Below, piece after piece: positions 46,968 through 55,568 of a DNA stretch of 64,000 bases. Source of the stretch: Enterovibrio coralii (GTDB lineage Bacteria > Pseudomonadota > Gammaproteobacteria > Enterobacterales > Vibrionaceae); the NCBI RefSeq assembly GCF_001559595.1, contig NZ_LNTY01000034.1, positions 744,001-808,000 of the forward strand. The letters run 5' to 3'. A program made the position numbers and the translations under genes. Below the pieces are notes generated by a model, which saw only the letters and a list, made by a program, of their open reading frames with translations, had not been told where the DNA came from and did not search any database. Positions within the stretch are counted from its first letter, which is position 1. Every line of letters begins with the position of its first letter.

Positions 46968-47023
46968 GAAAATTCCTCAACATCCGTTTGAGTTATTTGA
47001 GTTTGTTTTATGAACTCTAATCA
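46967..47023. promoter_or_regulatory. Two MetR-like sites in the metR-metE gap
   Basis: TGAA-N5-CTCA at 46967-46979 and TGAA-N5-ATCA at 47011-47023 each match the MetR consensus TGAA-N5-TTCA at all but one position. Two MetR sites between metR and metE is the arrangement known from enterics. Their 44-base spacing puts them on the same face of the helix, roughly. Confidence 0.5.
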
Positions 47024-47031
47024 ATCATCTT

Positions 47032-47055
47032 GGACATGTAAACATCTGGACGGCT
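47032..47055. promoter_or_regulatory. Three tandem MetJ-like boxes before metE
   Basis: GGACATGT, AAACATCT and GGACGGCT follow each other without gap as 8-base units; they match the MetJ box AGACGTCT at 5, 6 and 6 of 8 positions. Tandem imperfect boxes are how MetJ-SAM binds. They lie 18 bases before the metE start, over or after the likely promoter. Confidence 0.55.
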
Positions 47056-47072
47056 AAATTTGGAGGGGAAGC

Positions 47073-49343
47073 ATGGCCACTACACATATTTTGGGATACC
47101 CACGTATTGGTAATAAACGGGAACTGAAGTTTGCACTCGAACAATATTGGCAGGGTGATTTAAGCCAACAAGGTTTGTTGGATGTCGGTGCAACCATTCG
47201 TCATCACAACTGGAATGTACAAGCTGACGCCGGTCTGTCGTTTGTAACCGTTGGTGACTTTGCTTGGTATGACCAAGTGCTTCAAACCAGCTTAACCTTG
47301 GGTCATATTCCCAAGCGTCACCGCAGCGGACATCCGGATTTAGATACCTTGTTCCGCATTGCGCGTGGTAAAGCACCCACTGGTTGCGCTTGTGCCGCAT
47401 CGGACATGACTAAGTGGTTTAACACGAACTACCACTACATTGTTCCTGAGTTTTCAAAGGACGACGAGTTTAAGCTCTGTTGGAATCAGCTTTTTGAAGA
47501 AGTGAACGAGGCGCAGAAAGCGGGACACAAAGTGAAACCTGTTCTTCTTGGCCCTATCTCTTACCTCTATCTGGGTAAAGAAAAAGAAGCAGGATTTAGC
47601 CGCTTGGATCTTCTTCCTCGCCTCCTCTCTGTCTATCAGAAGATCCTCGGTAAGCTGAAAGCTCAAGGTGTGGAATGGGTACAAATTGACGAGCCTATTT
47701 TGGCGTTGGAATTGGCTCCTGAGTGGCGCAATGCATACAAACTGGCTTATCAAGTGATTGGCGGTGATGTGAAGCTGTTGCTAACGACCTACTTCGAGTC
47801 TGTTGAACATCAACTGGATGTGATTACCGGTTTAAACGTTAATGGTCTTCATGTCGACCTCAGTGCTGGCCCGGAACAACTGGGTGCCGTGGTTGAAGCC
47901 ATTCCGTCTGATTGGACATTGTCACTGGGTGTGATCAACGGTCGAAATGTCTGGAAATCAAACTTGGGCAAATGGGTGAGTGAACTCGGTGATGTCGCGT
48001 CGAAGTTCGGTGACCGACTCTGGGTTTCTAGCAGCTGTTCATTGCTGCATACGCCAGTGGACCTCGATTTAGAAACGTCGCTTGATGAAGAAGTGAAGTC
48101 ATGGTTGGCATTTGCCAAGCAGAAAGTCAGCGAAGTTGTTCTGCTTTCTGATGCTCTCTCGGGTAAAGAATCTGCTGTGGAAAGCGCCAAAGTCTACAGC
48201 GAGGCTGTGTTGGCAAGAGCATCAAGCTCGCGTGTTAACAAGCCTGAAGTGCAAGCTCGCCAGAATGCGATTACTGATGCGCTCGCAGAACGTGATGCGC
48301 CATATGCATCGCGTGCAGAAGCACAACAGGCTTCACTGTCTCTGCCAGTGTTTCCAACCACAACCATTGGCTCATTCCCACAAACGGGAGAGATCCGCCA
48401 GCAACGTCGCGCACTGAAATCAGGTGAGCTTTCAGAGGTCGATTATGTGTCGGCGATGCAAGAACACATCAAAGATGCTATCGAGCGTCAGGAGAAGCTG
48501 GGTCTGGATGTTTTGGTTCACGGTGAGCCAGAGCGAAATGACATGGTGGAATACTTTGCTGAGAACCTCGATGGATTTGCTGTCTCACGTTTCGGTTGGG
48601 TACAAAGTTACGGCAGCCGTTGTGTGAAACCGGCCATCATCACAGGTGATATTTCCAGAGAGGCACCGATTACTGTGGGTTGGGCAACCTATGCACAAAG
48701 TCTGTCTGACAAGCCAGTAAAAGGTATGCTAACTGGGCCTGTGACCATCTTAGGTTGGACATTCCCACGTGAAGATTTGTCGCGAAAAGACATTGCGGAG
48801 CAAATTGCGCTGGCGTTGCGTGATGAAGTGGCAGATCTGCAAGAGGCTGGTATTAAGGTCATTCAAATCGATGAGCCTGCTATTCGCGAAGGTATGCCAT
48901 TGAAAGCGAGTGAGTGGAAAACCTATCTCGATTGGGCCGTACGTGCGTTTAAGGTGTCAGCAGCAAGTGCGAAACCAGAAACACAAATCCACACCCATAT
49001 GTGTTACAGCGAATTCAATGACATTATCGATTCAGTGGCGGCACTGGATGCCGATGTCATTACCATTGAAACGTCTCGTTCGGACATGGAATTGCTGCAA
49101 GCGTTTGAAGAGTTTTCATACCCGAACGAAATCGGTCCGGGTGTGTACGACATCCATTCTCCTAACATTCCAAGTGTAGAAAGCATTGTTGGTTTGCTGG
49201 AGAAGGCGCGTAAGACCATCCCTGATGAGCGTCTTTGGGTTAACCCGGATTGTGGCTTGAAAACCCGCTCCTGGGTAGAGGTTGAAGCCGCACTGACCAG
49301 TCTGGTAGACGCAGCGAAAACACTGCGAGAAACCGTTAACTAA
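47073..49343 (+). CDS. metE: Cobalamin-independent methionine synthase
   Basis: Transfers the methyl group of 5-methyltetrahydropteroyltri-glutamate to homocysteine without B12. The 756 residues match the usual length (E. coli 753). N-terminal [20 protein letters not shown] and the C-terminal barrel [14 protein letters not shown] are typical; zinc ligands are seen in THMCYSEF (His, Cys), the Glu of the following strand region, and NPDCGLKTR (Cys). Ribosome site GGAGGGGAAG directly upstream. Divergent from metR, with MetR and MetJ sites between: activated by MetR-homocysteine, repressed by MetJ-SAM. Confidence 0.97.
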   Translation: MATTHILGYPRIGNKRELKFALEQYWQGDLSQQGLLDVGATIRHHNWNVQADAGLSFVTVGDFAWYDQVLQTSLTLGHIPKRHRSGHPDLDTLFRIARGKAPTGCACAASDMTKWFNTNYHYIVPEFSKDDEFKLCWNQLFEEVNEAQKAGHKVKPVLLGPISYLYLGKEKEAGFSRLDLLPRLLSVYQKILGKLKAQGVEWVQIDEPILALELAPEWRNAYKLAYQVIGGDVKLLLTTYFESVEHQLDVITGLNVNGLHVDLSAGPEQLGAVVEAIPSDWTLSLGVINGRNVWKSNLGKWVSELGDVASKFGDRLWVSSSCSLLHTPVDLDLETSLDEEVKSWLAFAKQKVSEVVLLSDALSGKESAVESAKVYSEAVLARASSSRVNKPEVQARQNAITDALAERDAPYASRAEAQQASLSLPVFPTTTIGSFPQTGEIRQQRRALKSGELSEVDYVSAMQEHIKDAIERQEKLGLDVLVHGEPERNDMVEYFAENLDGFAVSRFGWVQSYGSRCVKPAIITGDISREAPITVGWATYAQSLSDKPVKGMLTGPVTILGWTFPREDLSRKDIAEQIALALRDEVADLQEAGIKVIQIDEPAIREGMPLKASEWKTYLDWAVRAFKVSAASAKPETQIHTHMCYSEFNDIIDSVAALDADVITIETSRSDMELLQAFEEFSYPNEIGPGVYDIHSPNIPSVESIVGLLEKARKTIPDERLWVNPDCGLKTRSWVEVEAALTSLVDAAKTLRETVN

Positions 49344-49491
49344 AACGCCAAATTCGGTACATTCCGGTTAGAAACCAAGGCCTTTGCAACTCACTGAGAG
49401 GATTGCTCTAAGTGACTGCAAAGGTCTGTTTTCTGGCGGTATCTCAAAATATGTCCAACAATTAGTTAACATATTTTGAAGGTGTAGTTTG

Positions 49492-51094
49492 ATGGCAAGA
49501 CGCGTTTTATATTCAACGATTGTAACAGTTCTCGTCGGGCTGTTTTTTTCGTTCCTTGCCGCCGTCTCTCTATATCAGTCAGAAAAACAATCAGTTGCGC
49601 ACGAAGTTCAAAAAGACGTGGAGAACGCGGCACTGTCTCTCGGTAGAGAATTGAACATTGCGATTGAGCTTCTCTATGCCCTTCGAAACCAACTCACTGC
49701 CAGCGATGAAGTCAATGAAGAAACTTTCGTGACATTCGCTGAAAGCATCATGGACAGACACCCCAACATTCGCTCAATGGAATGGGCGGAAGTGGTTGAT
49801 AGTCGTGATCGAGACTTATATGAAGCAGAAGCGGCACTTGAGTTTGCGTTGTTTGAAATCGTTGAACTTAGTGACACCGGCGACCTTGTGAAAGCGCAAA
49901 ACCGTGCGCGCTACTTTCCTGTCAAATACATCACGCCATATGAAGACAATCAAAACGTCTTAGGTTTTGACTTGGCTTCTCGTGCGACGATGAAGGGTGC
50001 ATTGGAAATGAGCTGGTATCGCGGTGTGCCAATTGCGACACCAGCGATACGTCTGAAAAGGGAATACGAGGACTTAAGCGGTTTTCTGATGTTGTTGCCT
50101 GTCTTCCATGGTGAGCCTGAAACGGATGCGGACAGAGAAGATGCGTTGCGAGGCTTTCTGCTGGCACTTTTCGACGTTAAAGATATTTTCCAGCTTGCGA
50201 TTAACAATACGGTGAAAGAGTCCATTAATCTGTCGTTGCTGGACATGGGCTGAATGCCAACAATCAGGTGATTTACCAAAGTACGGTGGATTTGTCTGAG
50301 CCGCCCAACATGATGTTGTCATACACCTCTGAGCCTATTTATTTCGCAGGCAGAGAGTGGGTGTTACAAGGTGCGCCGTCAGCGGACTATGTAAATAGCC
50401 GCATGAGCATTTTCCCTCACATGATTTTCTTTGTTGGCGTGGTGATTTTTACGCTACTTGCTTATCTCATATACATCCTTCAGCACCGCGCGCTGAGCGT
50501 GCAAAAACGTGTTGATGCAAAAACCCGAGAGCTTCGAGAAGCCAACAAAAAATTGGAGAAGATGTCGAAGAGCGACGGTTTGACAGGGTACTACAACCGA
50601 GATTATTTCGAGATGAGTGTGCAGAGTGAAGTGGGCAGAGCACACCGCGATCGAATTCCTATCAGTCTACTCATTGTCGAGATCGACAATATGTCTCGTT
50701 ACAACGCGAAACATGGGCGCGTGGCGGGTGACAAGATCATCAGGCTGGTGGGGCAAGCGGTCGGAGACACGCTGAAAAGGCCAAGTGATTTACTCGCGAG
50801 ATACGGCGGTGAAACCTTCGCGATTCTACTGCCAAATACACGTGATGGTGCGCCAATGGCAGATATCTGCATTAAGCCGTTCAAGCCTTGAAATTGCCGT
50901 TTGATAAAGAGGCAGGTGGCAACATGATTTCCATCAGCGTGGGCGGCGTGACGGTCTCGAACAGTGAAAATGTCGATGCTTCTAAGCTGATTGCTTACGC
51001 GGAAATTGCGCTGAGTAAGGCGATTGCGCTGGGGCGTAACCAAGCAAATTGGATTTATGCGCCAGAAAAAAATCAGCCTCAAGAAAGAGGCTGA
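49492..51094 (+). CDS. CHASE-GGDEF membrane protein (two frameshifts)
   Basis: One protein of about 535 residues split over three frames. The first (49492-50253) has a membrane helix and an extracellular CHASE-type sensor (HPNIRSMEWAEVV, DNQNVLGFDLASRATMK, RGVPIATPAIRL). One G at about 50248 (ATGGGGCTG) links it to the second (50268-50891) with a second membrane helix and GGDEF domain (SDGLTGYYNRDYFE). One G at about 50876 (AAGGCC) links to the third (to 51094), ending ISVGGVTVS...LSKAIALGRNQ. The active-site motif reads GGETF rather than GG(D/E)EF, so activity is uncertain. Small-molecule ligands of CHASE domains include cytokinin-like compounds and peptides; the ligand here is unknown. Confidence 0.85.
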
Positions 51095-51097
51095 TTT
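51065..51097 (-). terminator. Terminator of the META gene, inside the 3' end of the GGDEF gene
   Basis: Stem AATCAGCCTC / GAGGCTGATT (51071-51080, 51087-51096) with a T tract on the minus strand, reading from the META gene. It overlaps the last codons of the convergent GGDEF gene. Confidence 0.8.
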
Positions 51098-51119
51098 AGA
51101 AAACAAGAGGGAGGGTTAC

Positions 51120-51566
51120 TTAGTTAACCCAATCACGCAGTTGGAAGCTCAGCGTGTGTTCGCCGTTTTGCAGTTCCAGCGTTTGTTTCTCCAGCGTCAC
51201 TTCGCTCCAGTTACCCAGAACGTTAGTCATTACGCCTTCCACAGCCATTGCTGGCTCTGGACACGCCATCATGGTCGTTGCCATGTTGTCGATGCGGAAC
51301 TGGCCGTCTTTCAGCTCAGCTTGACCAAAGTAACGGTTACAACCCGCGTGACCATTCGCAGTGAATGATTCGCCGATTTCCAAATTAGGTGCAGCAAAGC
51401 CTTCTGGTAGGTTCAGCGGTTGACCATCAATGCTAACCAGCGTCCAGTTATGGTGTTGCATGTTAGCTTGAGACACTTCCATTGAGTCACCCATTAGAGA
51501 CGAGCCGGTTGAACAGCCTGCCAGAATTGCTGGAGCGACCAGCATTGCGATTGCCATCTTTTTCAT
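51120..51566 (-). CDS. META-domain lipoprotein (HslJ-like)
   Basis: A 148-residue lipoprotein. ATG 51566 (MKKMAIAMLV) is chosen over an upstream in-frame start since it begins the signal peptide. The lipobox LAGC places a lipid-modified Cys at position 18, and the following Ser suggests outer-membrane sorting. The META domain is seen in NWTLVSIDGQPL, GCNRYFGQ and ATTMMACPEPAM, matching E. coli HslJ, a protein linked to heat and novobiocin tolerance. Two cysteines in GCNRYF and MACPEP may form a disulfide. Faces the convergent GGDEF gene. Confidence 0.88.
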   Translation of the reverse strand: MKKMAIAMLVAPAILAGCSTGSSLMGDSMEVSQANMQHHNWTLVSIDGQPLNLPEGFAAPNLEIGESFTANGHAGCNRYFGQAELKDGQFRIDNMATTMMACPEPAMAVEGVMTNVLGNWSEVTLEKQTLELQNGEHTLSFQLRDWVN

Positions 51567-51917
51567 CTTGTACTCCAGATTTATGAGTCGGTCGACACAC
51601 ATTTCAGTTTGTAGGAATGCACCGAATACTGTGGCCGATATCTAAATGACATTGTAGTTGAGGATGGGTTCCCTAGCGTCCCACCAAAAAACTTCCGTCA
51701 TTATTCGTATTCTAAAGAACGACGCAAGTCAGAATATGGTCAACCTCATCATTTTACGTCGAAAATTGTTCGAATTATGGGCGGACATACCATTTGATGT
51801 TGGTGAATTGAGCAAATCAGGAAGAATTGAATAAAAAAGCCCCCTATCGAGATAGGGGGCAAGTGTTACCATCGCATAAATTTAATTATTGTTGGAATTC
51901 GTTTCGGGACGATTCGA
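51567..51917. other. Gap between META gene and pstB, mostly non-coding
   Basis: About 350 bases. The left part should hold the META promoter. The right part holds the pst operon terminator (listed separately). No ORF of note. Confidence 0.5.
51832..51860 (-). terminator. Terminator of the pst operon
   Basis: Palindrome GCCCCCTATC / GATAGGGGGC followed on the minus strand by seven T. It lies about 60 bases beyond the repaired pstB stop. Confidence 0.88.
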
Positions 51918-52681
51918 TTAACCGAAGTCACCGTTTACATAACCGCGGGTACGATCATCGCGCGGGTTAGCAAAGATATTGCTGTCTCATCATGCTCAAC
52001 CAGTTCACCCATCAGGAAGAAGGCAGTGCGGTCAGAAATACGACGTGCTTGTTGCATTGAGTGCGTAACGATGACGATGGTGTAGTTCTTCTTCAACTCT
52101 TCCATCAGGTCTTCGATTTTCTTGGTCGCGATTGGGTCAAGTGCTGATGTTGGTTCATCCATCAGAATAACTTCAGGTTCCATCGCGATAGTGCGAGCGA
52201 TACACAGACGTTGTTGTTGACCACCAGATAGACCGAAAGCATGTTGCTTCAGGCGGTCCTTAACTTCATCCCAAAGTGCTGCACCGCGCAGACTTTTTTC
52301 AACCACTTGGTCCAGTGTTTTCTTGTCAGTGACACCTTGAGCACGCAGGCCGTAAGCCACGTTGTCATAGATGCTCATTGGGAACGGGTTTGGCTTTTGG
52401 AAAACCATGCCTACTTTGATGCGCAGGTTAGATACGTCGATGTTGCCGTAGACGTTCTCGTTGTCCAGTTCCAGACGACCGTCAATTTTTACGCCTTCAA
52501 TCAAGTCGTTCATGCGGTTCAAACAGCGCAGCAGGGTAGACTTACCACAACCAGAAGGACCAATCAGTGCAGTTACTTTCTTGCTAGGGATCGGCAGGTT
52601 AATGTTTTTTAGTGCGTGGTTCGCGCCGTTTCCGTAGTAAAGGTTCAGGTTTTCAATTTCAAATTTGTTTGCAGTCAACAT
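51918..52681 (-). CDS. pstB: Phosphate ABC transporter ATP-binding protein (one frameshift)
   Basis: Powers high-affinity phosphate import with PstA, PstC and PstS. Walker [10 protein letters not shown], signature LSGGQQQR, Walker [14 protein letters not shown] and the switch histidine (VTHSMQQA) are all present. As read, the frame ends early at 51935 with an odd tail after GELVEHDET. Adding one G on the coding strand at about 51982 (ACAGGCAAT) gives [20 protein letters not shown], the standard PstB end, with stop at 51918-51920. Repaired length is about 254 residues, the normal size. Last gene of pstSCAB. Confidence 0.95.
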
Positions 52682-52698
52682 TGTATTCTCTCCCGGGC

Positions 52699-53543
52699 TC
52701 AGTAAGTGGCTTTGCTAAATTTGCTGGCGATAATCTTGGTCAGCATGTTGATGAGTAGCACAACAACAATCAGTACAGTGGCGGTGGCGTAGGCCTGATT
52801 CCACTCGTGAACTGTGTAGAGCTCCTGGGTTAATTTATAAAGGTGTACGGTCAGGGTTCGGCCAGAGTCCATAACGCTCTCTGGGATACGCGCAACCATA
52901 CCTGCAGTTAGAAATACCGGTGCAGATTCGCCGATTACACGACCCACACTCAGAATGATTGAGGTCACGATGCCTGGCATTGCTGCTGGAAGGATCAGCT
53001 TCCAAATCGTGTAAATTTTTGATGCGCCCAGACCGTATGAACCTTCGCGGTAGGTCTGTGGTACAGCCATCAGGGCTTCTTCAGTCGTACGGATAATCAC
53101 TGGCAGAATCAGGATACTCAGCGTCAGTGCACCTGACAGAATCGAGAAGCCAAGACCCAGTACCGCAACGAAGAAGGTCATACCGAACAGACCGAAAATA
53201 ATCGAAGGAATACCTGCCAGAGATTCAGTACAGAAGCGAATCACTTTAACCAGTTTGCTGCCTACCTTGCGTATTCTGTCAGGTAGATAGCCGTCATAAT
53301 GCCAATAGGGGCCGCGATTGAGATGGAAGCGATAACCATGTAGATGGTTGAAACAATCATCGGCCAGATGCCTGATTCCTCACCAATTCGCGTGTAGTTG
53401 CTGGTGATGAAAGACCAGTTTACGTATTGCAGACCATTGCTCAGGATGTACCAAATAATCCAGAACAGGAAACCAACGGTCAGACCAGCTGCAACCCATA
53501 CGGTCGCCAGAGAAATCTTGTCTTTAAGTTGACGTGAAAGCAT
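52699..53543 (-). CDS. pstA: Phosphate ABC transporter permease (one frameshift)
   Basis: Inner-membrane subunit with six membrane helices. The frames 53262-53543 and 52699-53244 belong together: one added G on the coding strand near 53265 (AAGGGTAGG) turns the stop after TEYAR into [20 protein letters not shown]. The inner-membrane EAA-type loop is in [25 protein letters not shown]. Starts 5 bases after the pstC stop, so translationally coupled. Repaired length about 281 residues, close to E. coli PstA (296). Confidence 0.94.
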
Positions 53544-53548
53544 CGTAA

Positions 53549-54460
53549 TTACCTCGCTTTTTCACGATTCAGGTAAAGCAGGGCAGCGTTCAGTACCATG
53601 ATGAAGACCAACAGAACGATACCAGTGGCATACAGTGCACTTGCGTGAACACCTGATGCGTAGGACATTTCAAGCGCTATGTTTGCTGTCAGCGTTCGGG
53701 CTGATTCCAGCAGGCCATTTGGCATCGCAGGGGCGTTACCCATTACCATGATGATTGCCATGGTTTCACCCAGTGCACGAGCAATACCCAGAATGACACC
53801 AGTCATGATGCCTGAGCGTGCAGCTGGAACGAGCAGCTTAAAGGTGGTGAACATTTGTGATGCACCCAGTGCCAGAGAGCCTTCTTTGTAAGCTTTTGGT
53901 ACTGCGCGCAGTGAAGTTTCTGATACTGCAATAACGGTTGGAAGAATCATTACTGCCAGTACGATGATACCTGCAAGCAGTGTGTTACCTGCCGGTACGT
54001 TAAATACGTCTTGAATCAGTGGGACGATGATAACCAGGCCGAAGAAGCCGTAAACCACTGATGGGATACCTGCCAGTAGCTCAACAGCTGGGCGGATGAT
54101 GTTCGCTAACCATTTCGGTGCGATTTCAGCGATAAAAATTGCGGTCAGTACGGCAACTGGCACACCCAATGCAACTGCGCCAGCGGTTGATGCCAGAGAG
54201 GCAACAATCATTGGAGCAATACCGTAAAGTGCTGGTGGAAGCCACTCAGACCCAGCGACGATGCCTGTTACACCGGCTTCTTTAATCGCTGGCATACCTT
54301 CTAGGAAGATGAAGTAGCCAATGGTTGCTAGAGAAAGCACGCCAAGAATTGCTGCTGTCAGAAATAGAGTGCGGAAGATATCTTCACGCCAGTCGCGTTT
54401 TTGGCGACGACTCAAACTGCGTGCTGGCAGCTCAATGGTTTGTTCGTTTGCGATGGTCAT
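53549..54460 (-). CDS. pstC: Phosphate ABC transporter permease
   Basis: A 303-residue inner-membrane protein with six helices. Typical PstC segments are seen: LAGIPSVVYGFFGL, the EAA-type loop EGSLALGASQMFTTFKLLVPAA, and GIARALGETMAIIMVMGN. Works with PstA as the channel half of the phosphate importer. Lies 88 bases after pstS, with a hairpin in the gap, and directly before pstA. No frameshift. Confidence 0.96.
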   Translation of the reverse strand: MTIANEQTIELPARSLSRRQKRDWREDIFRTLFLTAAILGVLSLATIGYFIFLEGMPAIKEAGVTGIVAGSEWLPPALYGIAPMIVASLASTAGAVALGVPVAVLTAIFIAEIAPKWLANIIRPAVELLAGIPSVVYGFFGLVIIVPLIQDVFNVPAGNTLLAGIIVLAVMILPTVIAVSETSLRAVPKAYKEGSLALGASQMFTTFKLLVPAARSGIMTGVILGIARALGETMAIIMVMGNAPAMPNGLLESARTLTANIALEMSYASGVHASALYATGIVLLVFIMVLNAALLYLNREKAR

Positions 54461-54510
54461 TTCTCACTCCTTATTGCCAATATCTGGCAGGGAGGTTTTC
54501 CTTAAAAGAG

Positions 54511-54531
54511 GCCTGACTAACTGCGTCAGGC
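54511..54531 (-). terminator. Intercistronic hairpin between pstS and pstC
   Basis: Stem GCCTGAC / GTCAGGC with 7-base loop, followed on the minus strand by CTCTTTT. Such a partial terminator or 3'-stabiliser would let pstS be expressed above pstCAB, as expected for a binding protein. Confidence 0.55.
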
Positions 54532-54548
54532 AAGGTATTCAGTTAGAC

Positions 54549-55370
54549 TTACTTAACAGGTACATAACCTTGTTTTGAAACAATTTTCTGGCCGTCAGTT
54601 GATACTACCCAGTCCAGGAACTCGTTCGCTGCAGAAGAAGGTTTGCCTTCTTTGCTCAGTACTAGGAATGGACGTGCCACTTTGTAGTCGCCAGCCGCTA
54701 CTGCTTCAGAAGAAGGTTCAACGCCGTTAACTTTCAGAGGTTTTAGAGATTCGTCGATAGAACCCAGAGAGATGTAGCCGATAGCGAATGGGTTGTTTGC
54801 AACGATAGTTTTCACTACACCGTTACCGTTACCCACTTGAGCGCGTTGAGAGATTGCAGATACCGTTGTGCCGTTGATTTTGCGCTTCAGGCCCATGATG
54901 TCTTCGAATGCGCCACGAGTGCCTGATGCAGTGTCACGTGTTACAACAACCACAGGTTTGTTCTCGCCACCCACTTCAGACCAGTTCTTCACTTCACCGC
55001 GGTAGATTTTTGCGATTTGTTCGATAGTTAGGTCTTCCAGTGTGTTCGCGTTGTTTACTACAACTGCGATACCGTCACGTGCAATCACTGTTTCTTTCAA
55101 TGCTGGCTCTTTCTCAGACTCTTTCAGGTCGCGAGATGCCATGCCGAACATTGATGTGCCGTTTTTAGCTGCCTTAACACCAGCAGAAGATCCTGTACCT
55201 TGAACTTCGATAAAGGTACCGGTGTGTTGGTTTTGATAAGTCTCTGCAAGAACTTCCATGACTTCTGTTACAGAGGTAGAGCCAGATACTGTGATGGTTT
55301 CTTGAGCAGAAGCTGTGTTAGCTACCAGAGCACCCGCCATACATAGAGCAGTAAAAACTTTTGATTTCAT
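54549..55370 (-). CDS. pstS: Periplasmic phosphate-binding protein
   Basis: A 273-residue substrate-binding protein with signal peptide (KVFTALCMAGALVANTASA). Phosphate-contacting signatures are ITVSGSTSVTEVMEVLAE near the N-terminus, QGTGSSAGVKAAKNGTSMFGMASRDLK and RDTASGTRGAFEDIMG. It belongs to the shorter PstS group seen in vibrios and pseudomonads. Delivers phosphate to PstCA. Good Shine-Dalgarno (AAGGA). First gene of the pstSCAB operon, with a Pho box upstream. No phoU or phoBR in the window. Confidence 0.96.
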   Translation of the reverse strand: MKSKVFTALCMAGALVANTASAQETITVSGSTSVTEVMEVLAETYQNQHTGTFIEVQGTGSSAGVKAAKNGTSMFGMASRDLKESEKEPALKETVIARDGIAVVVNNANTLEDLTIEQIAKIYRGEVKNWSEVGGENKPVVVVTRDTASGTRGAFEDIMGLKRKINGTTVSAISQRAQVGNGNGVVKTIVANNPFAIGYISLGSIDESLKPLKVNGVEPSSEAVAAGDYKVARPFLVLSKEGKPSSAANEFLDWVVSTDGQKIVSKQGYVPVK

Positions 55371-55428
55371 TGTAACTTTCCTTAATCGTTGCCTTTCTCG
55401 AAGGAGTTGTTTGAATCAACGATGGCAA

Positions 55429-55461
55429 CTTTAGGTAAGTTATATGACAGTCATGTTTCAG
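55429..55461 (-). promoter_or_regulatory. Candidate Pho box upstream of pstS
   Basis: On the minus strand a perfect CTGTCAT half-site (CTGTCATATAA, 55440-55450) is flanked at 11-base steps by weaker copies CTGAAAC (upstream) and CTTACCT (downstream). Direct repeats of CTGTCAT every 11 bases are how PhoB binds. It lies 60-90 bases before the pstS start codon. Confidence 0.65.
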
Positions 55462-55568
55462 TTAATTGAAGCATTCATGACGAGATAAAGTAACTTTGAT
55501 GACACGGTTGTATCAAAAATAGACAGGTATATATTCTGCTGATTATTTATTGGGCGGGATTTATGGCT

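Noticed and set aside
49381..49428. Terminator after metE from the imperfect repeat CCTTTGCA...TGCAAAGG
   Set aside because: Stem is interrupted and has no T tract; could be a hairpin but not a convincing terminator.
46057..54460. Programmed frameshifting or phase variation in metR, pstA, pstB and others
   Set aside because: No slippery heptamers or long homopolymers; the deletions are random in gene position and share one base class, which fits sequencing error better.
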